NCBI GenBank assembly: GCA_937958875.1
Contig: CALGMJ010000152.1
Coordinates: 1 to 42,432, forward strand
DNA from: an uncultured Verrucomicrobiales bacterium
GTDB lineage: Bacteria; Verrucomicrobiota; Verrucomicrobiia; Verrucomicrobiales; Akkermansiaceae
Reading direction: 5' to 3'
DNA: 42,432 nt
Positions 1 through 8,675 of this stretch are shown in pieces. The position numbers and the translations under genes are program-made. Below the pieces are notes generated by a model, which ran no database searches, was not told the DNA's origin, and saw nothing but the letters and a program-made list of their open reading frames with translations. Positions within the stretch are counted from its first letter, which is position 1. Each line of letters starts with the position of its first letter.

Positions 1-17
1 TTATCTCAGTAAGCTGA

Positions 18-2258
18 TCAGAAAGTCCCATTTAGCTTTCGGCCCATCCAGAAGAGGCCCAGAAGGGAAATGAGAATCGTAGGCGTGAGCCAGTGTGCCC
101 AGAGTTTCATGGAACTTACTAAAGGTTGAGGTTCCGGGAGAGCATTGATTTTTTCGACTAAATTTCCAAGTTCGTTCACGGTCACTACGGCACCGCGTGA
201 GACCTGGGTAATTTCCTTGAGTACGTCAGTCCGAACTGGAAGTCCTGTTTTTTCGATCTCATCTTGCTGCGAGATGATTTTCGCCTCCACGGAAGCACCG
301 GGCTCACCAGCGACAAAGGTTTTGAGCAACCAGGTGCCCGGCTGATCCACGGGGAAAGTCCCTCGATATCCACCCCAGACTGAATTGTCCTGTTTCAGTT
401 CGATTCGTTGTTGGCTGCCATCAGGCGCAGTGAGATCGAGTAAGACTTTACCGTCCTGAAGGGGCGCTCCATTTTCAGCGAAGGCATTTGCGGTAAGAAA
501 AATTTGTTCCCCTGGCTTAGGACGTTCTGGTGAAAAGTAGAGTCGAACTCTTTCACCTGCAGCCATATTTCGTTGGTACGACATCCATCGGGTTACCTGT
601 CCCCAGAAGCGATAATGATAGAGATCTTCAACACCCCGGCGCCATCGCCAGGCTGAGTCCGTCGCCATGTAGAGAACCTTTCCAGAGCCAGCCCGGGAGG
701 TAACGAGGATGGGGATACGGCCGGAGGCATTGCGTCGATTATCGTTCACGGCAAGCACTTTGGATCCAGCTTTGGCTCTGATTACTGGAGCTTGCCAGTA
801 GAAACCGGGGAGATTTTGCCAGATGATTTCATTTTGAGCCTCGTCATCTCCTAACATCGTTAAAAGGCTCTTTTGGCCTTCTGTGGTGAGGCGCATCGGA
901 GAGGGCGTGCGATCACTGAATCCTTCCTTCTGGGTTTCATCAAGCTCGACCGGAATAAGATCGGAAAGGGCGGATTCAGTAAGAGAGAATTGATTCCCCG
1001 CAGCTCCTGGGATGAATACCACGCCACTAGCCTGATTTTCCACGAGGCCTTTGATGAGATCTGCTTGTTCTGCGGTCAATCCATTCGGGCCGATCCCGAT
1101 ATCTCCGATGAAAACGACATCGTACTTCTGAAGGTCTTCTAATTTTTCTGGGAAGGCAGAGATGTAATCTGGACCGTCACCAATACCGAGCTGAGGGTGA
1201 AGTAGGAGACAATCAATAGAAACCCCGGGGTCTCGTGCGAGAGCGTTACGAATGAAGCGGTATTCCCAACGCGGAGTGGACTCGATGACTAGAACGCGGA
1301 TATTTTCCGGTTTACCATTCATCGTGAATGAGCGTTCATTATTAGTGGTGAGAAGTTCGCCATTCGCCACCGGAAGAGAGAGGGTGAGCTGAACTACTCC
1401 TTCTTTCTCAATGCGCCAGAGGATGGAGTCATAATGAGTGCCATTCGCAGGAATAGTGATGTCTTTCGTTTTCTCTAAGCCACTCTCGCTTTTGATTCTC
1501 ACAATGGTGCGAACTTCTCGAGCGAGGGATGATTCAATAGTAAAGGGGATTTGGACATTTTCTCCGACGATCCCATAAGTCGGAGCATTCACAGATTCTA
1601 GATTTAGATCAGGCAGCTTTCTTTCGCTTCCGGTGGGGAGAGCAAAGAGCGGGGCTCCTCTGAGGCGGAGTTTTTGAGCCGCAGATACGGGCGGCTTTCC
1701 TTGGTTCCAGTCACCATCACCCAGCAGGATGACAGCTCGGAGATTGCCGGCATTCTCAGCGACATCGAGTAAGGCCGCATTAAGATCTGTCCCAGCCATG
1801 GCGCGCTCCGCGGCACTCGCTTCTGCCGAGGGAGCTTGTCCAAACGATTGTTGCGTGATCCGGTTAGCGCCTTCATCCGCAAGGTCAGTCCAAAACTCTG
1901 TTTCTAGCAGCTGCTGAACGAGATCTGCACGCGTCACCACAGTTGGTTTTTCCGTCAAATATTCCGGTAAGAGAGCATCTTCAGTCGTCATCGAGCGAGA
2001 CTCATCCCATAGGATGGCAATCTCAGGTTGAGCATCTGAAGATTGAATAGTGCGCCATTCTGGACCTAGCAATAGAGTGCACGCAATCAGGATACAGAGG
2101 AAACGAAGCACCTCTAATGTTCCCGTGCGCCGAGGTCTTTGAGAACGAGAAACCGCAGTAATGCAGAGGACTAGGCCCAAAATAAGTGCCACAGAAATCA
2201 GCACGAGGGTCAGAGTGCTTGCCTGGAAATGAAGGGGGCCAAAATTAAAATGCGTCAC
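18..2258 (-). CDS. VWA/glutamine-amidotransferase-like membrane protein
   Basis: A 746-residue membrane protein that ends the MoxR/DUF58 cluster. Two hydrophobic segments lie near the N terminus (about residues 15-36 and 50-64) and one at the extreme C terminus (about 722-740). A VWA-like region starts near residue 80 with a DESRS metal-site-like motif, and a region near 320-430 resembles the glutamine amidotransferase-like fold seen in similar BatA-associated proteins. The start is GTG and overlaps the upstream stop as GTGA, so translation is probably coupled. By family knowledge such proteins accompany MoxR chaperones and act at the membrane or periplasm; the client is unknown. The assignment to this broad class is good; the exact function is not known. 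Confidence 0.75.
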   Translation of the reverse strand: MTHFNFGPLHFQASTLTLVLISVALILGLVLCITAVSRSQRPRRTGTLEVLRFLCILIACTLLLGPEWRTIQSSDAQPEIAILWDESRSMTTEDALLPEYLTEKPTVVTRADLVQQLLETEFWTDLADEGANRITQQSFGQAPSAEASAAERAMAGTDLNAALLDVAENAGNLRAVILLGDGDWNQGKPPVSAAQKLRLRGAPLFALPTGSERKLPDLNLESVNAPTYGIVGENVQIPFTIESSLAREVRTIVRIKSESGLEKTKDITIPANGTHYDSILWRIEKEGVVQLTLSLPVANGELLTTNNERSFTMNGKPENIRVLVIESTPRWEYRFIRNALARDPGVSIDCLLLHPQLGIGDGPDYISAFPEKLEDLQKYDVVFIGDIGIGPNGLTAEQADLIKGLVENQASGVVFIPGAAGNQFSLTESALSDLIPVELDETQKEGFSDRTPSPMRLTTEGQKSLLTMLGDDEAQNEIIWQNLPGFYWQAPVIRAKAGSKVLAVNDNRRNASGRIPILVTSRAGSGKVLYMATDSAWRWRRGVEDLYHYRFWGQVTRWMSYQRNMAAGERVRLYFSPERPKPGEQIFLTANAFAENGAPLQDGKVLLDLTAPDGSQQRIELKQDNSVWGGYRGTFPVDQPGTWLLKTFVAGEPGASVEAKIISQQDEIEKTGLPVRTDVLKEITQVSRGAVVTVNELGNLVEKINALPEPQPLVSSMKLWAHWLTPTILISLLGLFWMGRKLNGTF

Positions 2259-4213
2259 GAGACTTTCGCGGGTTTAGGTTGCAGGCTGAGAAAGGCTTCC
2301 ACGAGTAGAAAGAAGAGAAGGGCTATGAGAAAAAAGCGCCAAGCTTCCTGCACAAGATCGTCTTCGTTATTCTGTTCTTCGAAGAGGGAATACGAAACCC
2401 CTTCCAGAAGCGTTGCTAAGCGATCTTCAGAGACTTTCTCGAGGCTACTTTCCTCAGGAGCTCGATTTACTGCCAGAAGCCGGTCACCAAGTTGATAAAC
2501 GCCACTTCGATAGTGCTCTTGTCCTGAACTATCGTCTTCGTAATCATCGAGGCGTGTCCGAGCTTCATCTAATTTTGTCTGACTCAGTTCACTTCCGGCT
2601 ACGGTTCGGTATCCGGAATGAAGCCGGTTCATCCCCAGCTCGATCATCCGCTGGACCGTGACGAGATGAAGGGCGGTGAATTCTAAATTTGACCAAGTAT
2701 CAATGGGCTGGGTTCCTACAAAGATAGCGCTGCCTTGACCTTGGATTTTACGCAAGATGAGGGGAGTCTGATCATCCCAGACAGCGAGACTGCTTCCTTC
2801 ACCTTTAATGGCTATTCGTTTGATTGCACGCAGCTGACTCACTGGTAAAATTTGACCGTCGATACCATCTCGCCAAGGGCCATCATCACGAGTCCATGGA
2901 CCGTTGATGAAAAATTGATCTGAGGGAGCATCTTCGATTCCACCCCAGGAAATACCGAGGACATTTTCGGTGGATTTTTCATGGGTTGGGAAGAAGAGCG
3001 CAGCTCCTCCGGACTCAACATAACGAGTTAAATTCGTTGCGGCTGCTCCTGAGGGTAGGGGAGCCTGCCAGATAATGAGGGTCGCGGTAGGCCAGTCGAT
3101 TTCACTCGTCTGTGCAGGTGAAATCACCTCGCAGGAATAGCGCTCAAAACCTGTAGGAGCGGCTGCTTTCCTGAGATAGGCTGCCGATTCGCCTGAAGGA
3201 TCATGACTCACGATCCAGGTCTTTACCGGCTTTTGTCCTCCGAAGGCGTAAAAAGCAGAGTTATCTCGCAGATTAAAATCTGCTGGTAAACCAACCCACC
3301 CGTAACCCTCGGTGTCGACGGCCGCGAGTGGTAAACGTTTCTGGAAACGCAGCTCTTGCCCTTCCATCGTGATGCGTTCAGCCGTACGTGATCCCTTATG
3401 GGTAAAGGTGATTGGGATTGATTCCGACCCAGTGTCCTGAGCGCGAGTCAGCTTTAGATCGAGTGTGATTTCATTATCTACCCGGCGAGAAGCCAGCAGC
3501 TCGAGGCTATGGTTCTGAGTAAGTCCGGTCTTAGTGGTGAGAATGCGAAGACGAGTGCCTGTTGGCAGACTTTCCATGCCTACCCGAACCGCTTGCCAGC
3601 GAGAATCTTCCTCACGCCAGTCGGGTGCTTGTAGATCTGAGGCGAGCCAAATTTCTGAGCGCCCAGGTGCGGTCTCTTGCAGATAGTCGACGGCCTTCGT
3701 CAAGAGCGACGGGATATCGGCCTGCGTATCTGTCGCCTGAGTCGATGAGATTTCTGGTAAAACGTCAGGAGATGGCACGTCTTGGATTTCACCACTAGCG
3801 CTGTCGATTAAGACCAAACGTGGAGACCCCATTTCTTCCAGAGTGTTGGCGATACGGTTGAGCACAGCTTCCCTCTGACTCGGGGCACCGTCGCTAGCAC
3901 GTAGCTCCATACTTGCGGAGCGATCGAGTACGAGGACTACCGTTTCTACGGCACCGCCACCCCATCCAAGAAATCCGCCGATAAGTGGACGAGCGACAGC
4001 AACGACTAAGGCTCCTACCGCGAGGGCGCGGCATGCCAAAATCAGAATGTGCTTGAGGCGTTTCTTGCCCCGAGATTCCCGGGAAGCTTTTAAGAGAAAG
4101 CTAGTAGCAGCCCACTTCACCGTGCGAAAGCGACGCCGATTGAGTAGGTGAATAATCACCGGGATGGCCATTGCTAACAGGCCCCAGAGAAGAGTTGGTG
4201 AGAGGAAGTTCAA
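2255..4213 (-). CDS. BatA-like protein with VWA domain
   Basis: A 652-residue protein. The N terminus has the BatA (aerotolerance regulator N-terminal) signature: a hydrophobic helix with IPVIIHLLNRRR followed by a VKWAATSFL segment. A second hydrophobic stretch lies near 58-78, a VWA domain begins with a DRSAS metal-site motif near residue 97, and a C-terminal membrane helix lies around 627-645. The start is TTG and overlaps the DUF58 gene stop by four bases (TTGA). BatA-type proteins are thought to form membrane complexes with MoxR ATPases and DUF58 proteins. The family call is confident; the physiological target is not inferable here. Confidence 0.85.
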   Translation of the reverse strand: MNFLSPTLLWGLLAMAIPVIIHLLNRRRFRTVKWAATSFLLKASRESRGKKRLKHILILACRALAVGALVVAVARPLIGGFLGWGGGAVETVVLVLDRSASMELRASDGAPSQREAVLNRIANTLEEMGSPRLVLIDSASGEIQDVPSPDVLPEISSTQATDTQADIPSLLTKAVDYLQETAPGRSEIWLASDLQAPDWREEDSRWQAVRVGMESLPTGTRLRILTTKTGLTQNHSLELLASRRVDNEITLDLKLTRAQDTGSESIPITFTHKGSRTAERITMEGQELRFQKRLPLAAVDTEGYGWVGLPADFNLRDNSAFYAFGGQKPVKTWIVSHDPSGESAAYLRKAAAPTGFERYSCEVISPAQTSEIDWPTATLIIWQAPLPSGAAATNLTRYVESGGAALFFPTHEKSTENVLGISWGGIEDAPSDQFFINGPWTRDDGPWRDGIDGQILPVSQLRAIKRIAIKGEGSSLAVWDDQTPLILRKIQGQGSAIFVGTQPIDTWSNLEFTALHLVTVQRMIELGMNRLHSGYRTVAGSELSQTKLDEARTRLDDYEDDSSGQEHYRSGVYQLGDRLLAVNRAPEESSLEKVSEDRLATLLEGVSYSLFEEQNNEDDLVQEAWRFFLIALLFFLLVEAFLSLQPKPAKVS

Positions 4214-5103
4214 CGTTTTTGGGTCAGGCGTCCGGTGATAAATTGAGAGAGTGTTTCCTCAAGATTCGCATCTGTCTGAAGAAGCTGGTAATCCGCGTTC
4301 ACGTCGTATGCTTTGCGCTCGGTATTCTCGAGAAATTCTTTGAGTGCAGATTGATATTCATCGGCAATCAGGTTTGGCTCTGCGACCACGGTGGTGCCGT
4401 CTTCGAGGTCAACAAAACGGTGCGGACGGTCAAACTGGAAGTTCACCTCCTGAGGGTCCATGAGGTGAAAGAGAGCGATATCATGTTTCCGATAACGCAA
4501 ATGCTGGAGCGCATCTGCGAGTTCATTGGCGTCGACAAAAAAATCAGAGAGGACAACGACCAAGGCGCGTTGTTGGATTTTCTCAGCCACTTGATGTAGT
4601 GCAGCCACTAATCCGGTTTCACCTTTCGGTTCAATTTTCTGTAGGGAGTCAAAAATATGCTGAAGCTGGGCTGCTCGACGGCTCGGGGGAATTTCCAGAT
4701 GTAGTTTCTCGTTACAGCAGGAAAGTCCCGCAGAGTCTCCCTGATTAACAATGAGGTATGAAAGACTGGCCGCAATCCGCCTCGCAAATTCGATCTTAGA
4801 TGGATGTTCGGCAGAGGAGAAATCCATCGAACCTGAAGAATCAACCACGAAGTAAGCACGAAGATTCGTATCGGCTTCGAACTCTTTAATATAATAGCGA
4901 TCCGAACGTGCGTAGGCCTTCCAGTCCAGCCGGCGGGTGTCATCCCCTGGAACGTATTTACGATATTCCGCGAATTCGACCGAAGAACCACGATGTGGTG
5001 AACGGTGGCGGCCAGCGACATTTCCCACCATCGGGAAGCGCGACTCCAGAGGAATCGCACCCAGCCGTGCTAAGATATTGGTATCGAGGAAATCGTATTT
5101 CAT
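4210..5103 (-). CDS. DUF58 domain protein (MoxR partner)
   Basis: A 297-residue protein with the DUF58 signature: a GxxxSxxxG-type stretch around residues 30-42, then EFAEYRKYVPGDDTRRLDWK (about 44-63) and an ARSDRYYIKEFE segment. It continues into a VWA-like fold with a DSSGS metal-site motif near residue 88. No signal peptide or membrane helix is seen, so it is probably cytoplasmic. It starts with ATG overlapping the stop of the preceding small membrane protein gene (ATGA) and is coupled to the BatA gene after it. DUF58 proteins are standard partners of MoxR ATPases in envelope-related or metal-chaperone complexes. Confidence 0.9.
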   Translation of the reverse strand: MKYDFLDTNILARLGAIPLESRFPMVGNVAGRHRSPHRGSSVEFAEYRKYVPGDDTRRLDWKAYARSDRYYIKEFEADTNLRAYFVVDSSGSMDFSSAEHPSKIEFARRIAASLSYLIVNQGDSAGLSCCNEKLHLEIPPSRRAAQLQHIFDSLQKIEPKGETGLVAALHQVAEKIQQRALVVVLSDFFVDANELADALQHLRYRKHDIALFHLMDPQEVNFQFDRPHRFVDLEDGTTVVAEPNLIADEYQSALKEFLENTERKAYDVNADYQLLQTDANLEETLSQFITGRLTQKR

Positions 5104-5537
5104 CGTAAAGATTGGAAGCTTTCAGTGAGATTCGAAAGACAGAAGTACAATCCACAAGTAAACAACATTGCTTTTGAAATCAGATCAAGAGTGATGAAAC
5201 GCTTAGGCACTTCAGAATTTCGAGCGAGCTTCCGATTTCTCAGTAGTTTCAGAATGGTTCCCACCGTGATGATCAAGATGATACATGACCAGAAAATCGT
5301 GGCAGCCCATGGTAAATTCACATTTAAAGCTCCTGGGTTTCTGGATGATTGGAAGCCAATGACAAAGAAGGTCAGCATACCTAAGATAATTAATGGAGCT
5401 CCGATTTGGATATTCTTTTTATGATTTATGATTTGTGTCGAATGGAGATTCTCAGGGACCAATTTCCTTGCTTTTTGGTCGATGAAAGAAGATCCAAAAA
5501 TCCCTAACCACGCCAGCATTTGAAAGAAGTATTCCAT
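5100..5537 (-). CDS. small membrane protein of unknown function in the MoxR cluster
   Basis: A 145-residue protein of no recognised family. It has an N-terminal hydrophobic segment and likely membrane helices near residues 48-63, 75-98 and 118-135, with a basic stretch (KLLRNRKLAR) between the last two. It sits 10 bases after the moxR stop and overlaps the DUF58 start by ATGA, so it is almost certainly translated as part of the cluster. Standard MoxR-DUF58-BatA clusters do not usually carry this gene between moxR and the DUF58 gene. It may be a membrane anchor or regulator for the complex, but that rests on position only. Confidence 0.75.
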   Translation of the reverse strand: MEYFFQMLAWLGIFGSSFIDQKARKLVPENLHSTQIINHKKNIQIGAPLIILGMLTFFVIGFQSSRNPGALNVNLPWAATIFWSCIILIITVGTILKLLRNRKLARNSEVPKRFITLDLISKAMLFTCGLYFCLSNLTESFQSLR

Positions 5538-5547
5538 TCGTAATGGT

Positions 5548-6900
5548 CTAAAAATCTTCCCGCATTTCTTCTACAAGGCGTGCGACAATTTTCTTCGCGG
5601 TCATGCCCTGAGACTCTGCCGCAAAGTTCGTCAACACCCGGTGGCTTAACACGGGCTGGGCAACCGCTTCGATGTCTTCTAGTGAAGCCATGTATGTCCC
5701 GCGGAGAGCGGCGCGAGCTTTACAGCCAAGGATGAGATATTGAACGGCGCGAGGGCCTGCACCCCAGCCGACGTATTCCTTGATCCATTCTGGAGCATCA
5801 GGTCCGTCTGGGCGGGTGCGTCGTACGATGTCCACTGCATAATCATAGATGTGATCTGGCACAGGAACTCGACGGACGAGGCTTTGATAATCAAGAACTT
5901 CCTCGCCAGTAAGGATTGGCTTGAGGTCTGTTTTGTCGAGTCCAGTTGTTTCACGGGCAATTCGCCGTTCTTCATCCTCAGTAGGGTAGTCGACTTCGAT
6001 CAGGAACATGAATCGGTCGAGCTGTGCCTCTGGAAGCGGGTAAGTGCCTTCCTGTTCCACTGGGTTTTGGGTCGCAAGGACAAAGAAGGGAGCGTCTAGC
6101 TGATAGGTCCGGCCTAAAACGGTGACATGGCGTTCCTGCATCGCCTCGAGCATGGCGGACTGAGTCTTGGCAGGAGCTCGGTTAATCTCATCTGCGAGGA
6201 CGATGTTCGAAAAGACGGGTCCTTTGACAAATTCAAACTCACGTTTCCCGCCTTGGCCGTTATCCTGAATAATATCAGTGCCAGAAATATCCGCTGGCAT
6301 GAGGTCAGGGGTGAACTGGATTCGATTAAAACTAAGATCGAGAGTCTCGGCTACGGATGAAACGAGTAAGGTTTTCGCTAGTCCAGGGACGCCCATGAGA
6401 AGGCCATGGCCACGGGCAAAAAGGCAGATGCAGAGCTGCTCGATAACATCCTCCTGGCCGATGATGACTTTCCCTAATTCTGTCTTCATCTTGGCATAAA
6501 CCTCTCCGAGCTGATCGATGGCTTCCTTATCATCCTCAGGAAACGAACGTTTCGTCTGAGGTTTCGATGGGGCTTCAGGTTCTTCTTTCTCAGATTCAGA
6601 TTGAGAAACAGGAGAGGGGACTTCGGTTGCTGGCTTAGGCTTAGCTATGGGTGCCGTGACTGGCTTCGGCGGCTCAGGCGTTACAATGGGAGCGTCAGCT
6701 TTTGTCTCCTCCTTATAGGAAATCGGCTGGGTGATCTTCGCAGGCTGAGGAGGAATGATTTTCACCGGAGCGGTGATTTCTTTAGGCCGGAAGGGATCGA
6801 GAGGCTTTGGCGGGACAGGCTGAGGCGCTGAAAGAGAGGCGTTTTGAACAGAATCATCAGCATCAGGGATTTCAGCAAAGGGACTTGGAGGCTCGTTCAT
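5548..6900 (-). CDS. MoxR-family AAA+ ATPase with long N-terminal extension
   Basis: A 450-residue protein. Residues about 1-125 are a low-complexity, Pro/Lys/Glu-rich, presumably disordered extension. The MoxR AAA+ core follows, with Walker A GVPGLAKT (near 174), Walker B ADEINRAP (near 236), the sensor-type stretch ATQNPVEQEGTYPLPEAQLD and a C-terminal lid ending near residue 440. MoxR ATPases act as chaperones that insert cofactors or assemble complexes with VWA proteins, which fits the DUF58 and VWA genes downstream. Typical MoxR proteins have roughly 310-340 residues, so the extension is unusual. It heads the cluster and reads from an ATG. Confidence 0.93.
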   Translation of the reverse strand: MNEPPSPFAEIPDADDSVQNASLSAPQPVPPKPLDPFRPKEITAPVKIIPPQPAKITQPISYKEETKADAPIVTPEPPKPVTAPIAKPKPATEVPSPVSQSESEKEEPEAPSKPQTKRSFPEDDKEAIDQLGEVYAKMKTELGKVIIGQEDVIEQLCICLFARGHGLLMGVPGLAKTLLVSSVAETLDLSFNRIQFTPDLMPADISGTDIIQDNGQGGKREFEFVKGPVFSNIVLADEINRAPAKTQSAMLEAMQERHVTVLGRTYQLDAPFFVLATQNPVEQEGTYPLPEAQLDRFMFLIEVDYPTEDEERRIARETTGLDKTDLKPILTGEEVLDYQSLVRRVPVPDHIYDYAVDIVRRTRPDGPDAPEWIKEYVGWGAGPRAVQYLILGCKARAALRGTYMASLEDIEAVAQPVLSHRVLTNFAAESQGMTAKKIVARLVEEMREDF

Positions 6901-7122
6901 GGTCAGGAAAATTTCTTAAAAAAAGAGGTCGAATAGCGGAAATGAGAATTAGTTGAAGAGTCCGAAATATCGTCATCTCCTATCTATCCTTGACCCTACT
7001 ACGCCCACCTCCTTTGGCAAGTATGCAAGGAAGAGAGACGTAAGAAGTGCACCTGCTTTATCGACTTTCTCTGTCCGGGCTTGATTTTCGCGCTCTGTAG
7101 GAGAGCTTCTCCCAGATTCAAA

Positions 7123-7977
7123 GTGACAGAAGACTTACAAAAACCTCCTTGGTGGCTGTGGCCAAACCTGCTGAGCCTAGATGCTCCAGTAGTTGCCCTG
7201 GCGTGGTTTTGGATGTTCGCCAAGACCTGGGGACTCCGAAGCCTTCCAGATTCGTTACCTTTAACTTTAGCGCTGTCAGTCTGGGCAGTCTACGCGCTCG
7301 ACCGGCTGATCGATGCTCGTTCCAGCCAACCTCGGGCCTCACTTGAAAGACGGCATCATTTCCATCGAAAATTCCGCTGGCTTTTCATCATCGGCATTGT
7401 CGCTGCTTTTTCGTGGATTAGTTATGCCTCACTTTACCTACTTTCACGGACCGTCTTGATGTATGGAGCCTTTGTGGGGCTATTGGTTGTAGGGTATTTC
7501 ATCATCGCTCTTGCTAGAAAGTCTGGCAGCACCGGAATCCTTAAAAATGCCATTGCTGGAATCACTTTTGCCTACGGAACTGCAACCGGGGTGCATGCTT
7601 ATGCGCCTTCATTGCATTTCACTCAGATGGTCTTTTCCTGGGAGGTCGGGCTCTTCGGTGCTCTTTGTGCCATTAATATGACCGCGATTGATTTCTGGGA
7701 ATTAAAAGGCGAAGACGAAGAAGATGCTTCAGCTTTAATTGGAATGGCAACCATCGTGGTGGCAGGGATTGCGCTTTTCTGGGCCACTCGCAGTGATGCG
7801 TGGGCTAAGCCATTTCACTACGCTATTATCACGGGAGCAGGAGGGATTTACGTTCTCAATAAGCTCAGAGCTCAGCTCGACAAACACGCCCGGAGGCTAT
7901 GGGTCGATCTAGCTCTACTCGCACCCGTTTTGCTCTTTTGGGTCTGGATGACCTATTATCGCACGACCCTCGCTTGA
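7123..7977 (+). CDS. UbiA-like polytopic membrane protein
   Basis: A polytopic protein of about 284 residues if read from the GTG at 7123. The frame stays open upstream to a TTG at 7081 (298 residues); neither start has a well-placed Shine-Dalgarno. About seven or eight hydrophobic helices are visible. An Asp-containing motif (YALDRLIDAR) follows the second helix and a second acidic motif (AIDFWELKGEDEEDA) lies in the later part. These sit where UbiA prenyltransferases carry their two Asp-rich Mg-diphosphate motifs, although the first is a degenerate form. It is divergent from the MoxR cluster. It may transfer a prenyl group to a quinone-type acceptor, or be an inactive relative; the substrate is unknown. 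Confidence 0.65.
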   Translation: MTEDLQKPPWWLWPNLLSLDAPVVALAWFWMFAKTWGLRSLPDSLPLTLALSVWAVYALDRLIDARSSQPRASLERRHHFHRKFRWLFIIGIVAAFSWISYASLYLLSRTVLMYGAFVGLLVVGYFIIALARKSGSTGILKNAIAGITFAYGTATGVHAYAPSLHFTQMVFSWEVGLFGALCAINMTAIDFWELKGEDEEDASALIGMATIVVAGIALFWATRSDAWAKPFHYAIITGAGGIYVLNKLRAQLDKHARRLWVDLALLAPVLLFWVWMTYYRTTLA

Positions 7978-8037
7978 TTTCGCGGCGATCACGCCTTACC
8001 ACGCGCAAGCACCTTCACTTCCCCAATCGATTTTTAA

Positions 8038-8673
8038 ATGATGAGCGAAACAGAAACGCAGAAGAAACCAGCGATCCTCCTCCTCGGCGCACCCGGAGCC
8101 GGGAAGGGGACCCAGGGAGCTATTCTCGGAAATATCCCAAGATTTTATCACTATGCTAGCGGTGATGTTTTCCGTAGTCTTGACACTCGGACGGAGCTGG
8201 GTCGGAAATTTGTGGAATACTCAAAGCGAGGTGAGCTGGTGCCGGATCATTTCACGATCGAACTCTGGGCAGTTCAGATGGAAAATCTCATCGCGACTCA
8301 TGTTTACAAGCCGGACATCGATATCTTAGTTCTCGATGGCATTCCGAGAAATGTTGAGCAGTGTAAAATGCTGGAGGAGCACGTTACCATTCATCAGGTT
8401 TTTCATCTTAGCTGTCCGGATCGGAGCGAGCTTGAGCGTCGGATGCGTAAACGCGCACTCAAGGAACATCGGCTCGATGATGCCAGCGAGACCGTGATTC
8501 AAAATCGGATTCAAACCTACGAAGCAGCGACGAAGCCGATTCTTGATTTTTATCCCGATGAACTGTGTTGTGATATCGATGCGAGTCAGTCACCGGCAAA
8601 AGTGCTCTACGACATCTTAGCTCGTCTTCAGACGCTCGGTGTTTATCAGGAAATCTCAGCCATGGTGGTGTAA
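8038..8673 (+). CDS. adenylate-kinase-like nucleoside monophosphate kinase, short (LID-less) form
   Basis: A 211-residue cytoplasmic NMP kinase. It shows the P-loop GAPGAGKGTQ (about 19-28), the NMP-binding ASGDVFR motif, an LDGIPRN motif equivalent to the usual DGFPR, and an RLDDASETVIQNRIQTY segment equivalent to the C-terminal core arginines. The stretch between the last two motifs is short, so the large LID with the zinc or HPxSGRxYH-type insertion is absent. Family knowledge suggests phosphotransfer between nucleotides, but the specificity (AMP, CMP or UMP) cannot be read off. ATG codons at 8038 and 8041 are both possible. It lies two bases before fmt, suggesting co-transcription. Confidence 0.85.
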   Translation: MMSETETQKKPAILLLGAPGAGKGTQGAILGNIPRFYHYASGDVFRSLDTRTELGRKFVEYSKRGELVPDHFTIELWAVQMENLIATHVYKPDIDILVLDGIPRNVEQCKMLEEHVTIHQVFHLSCPDRSELERRMRKRALKEHRLDDASETVIQNRIQTYEAATKPILDFYPDELCCDIDASQSPAKVLYDILARLQTLGVYQEISAMVV

Positions 8674-8675
8674 CG

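Noticed and set aside
4171-4599. 142-codon open frame on the plus strand
   Set aside because: Antisense to the coupled DUF58 and BatA genes, which have clear family motifs.
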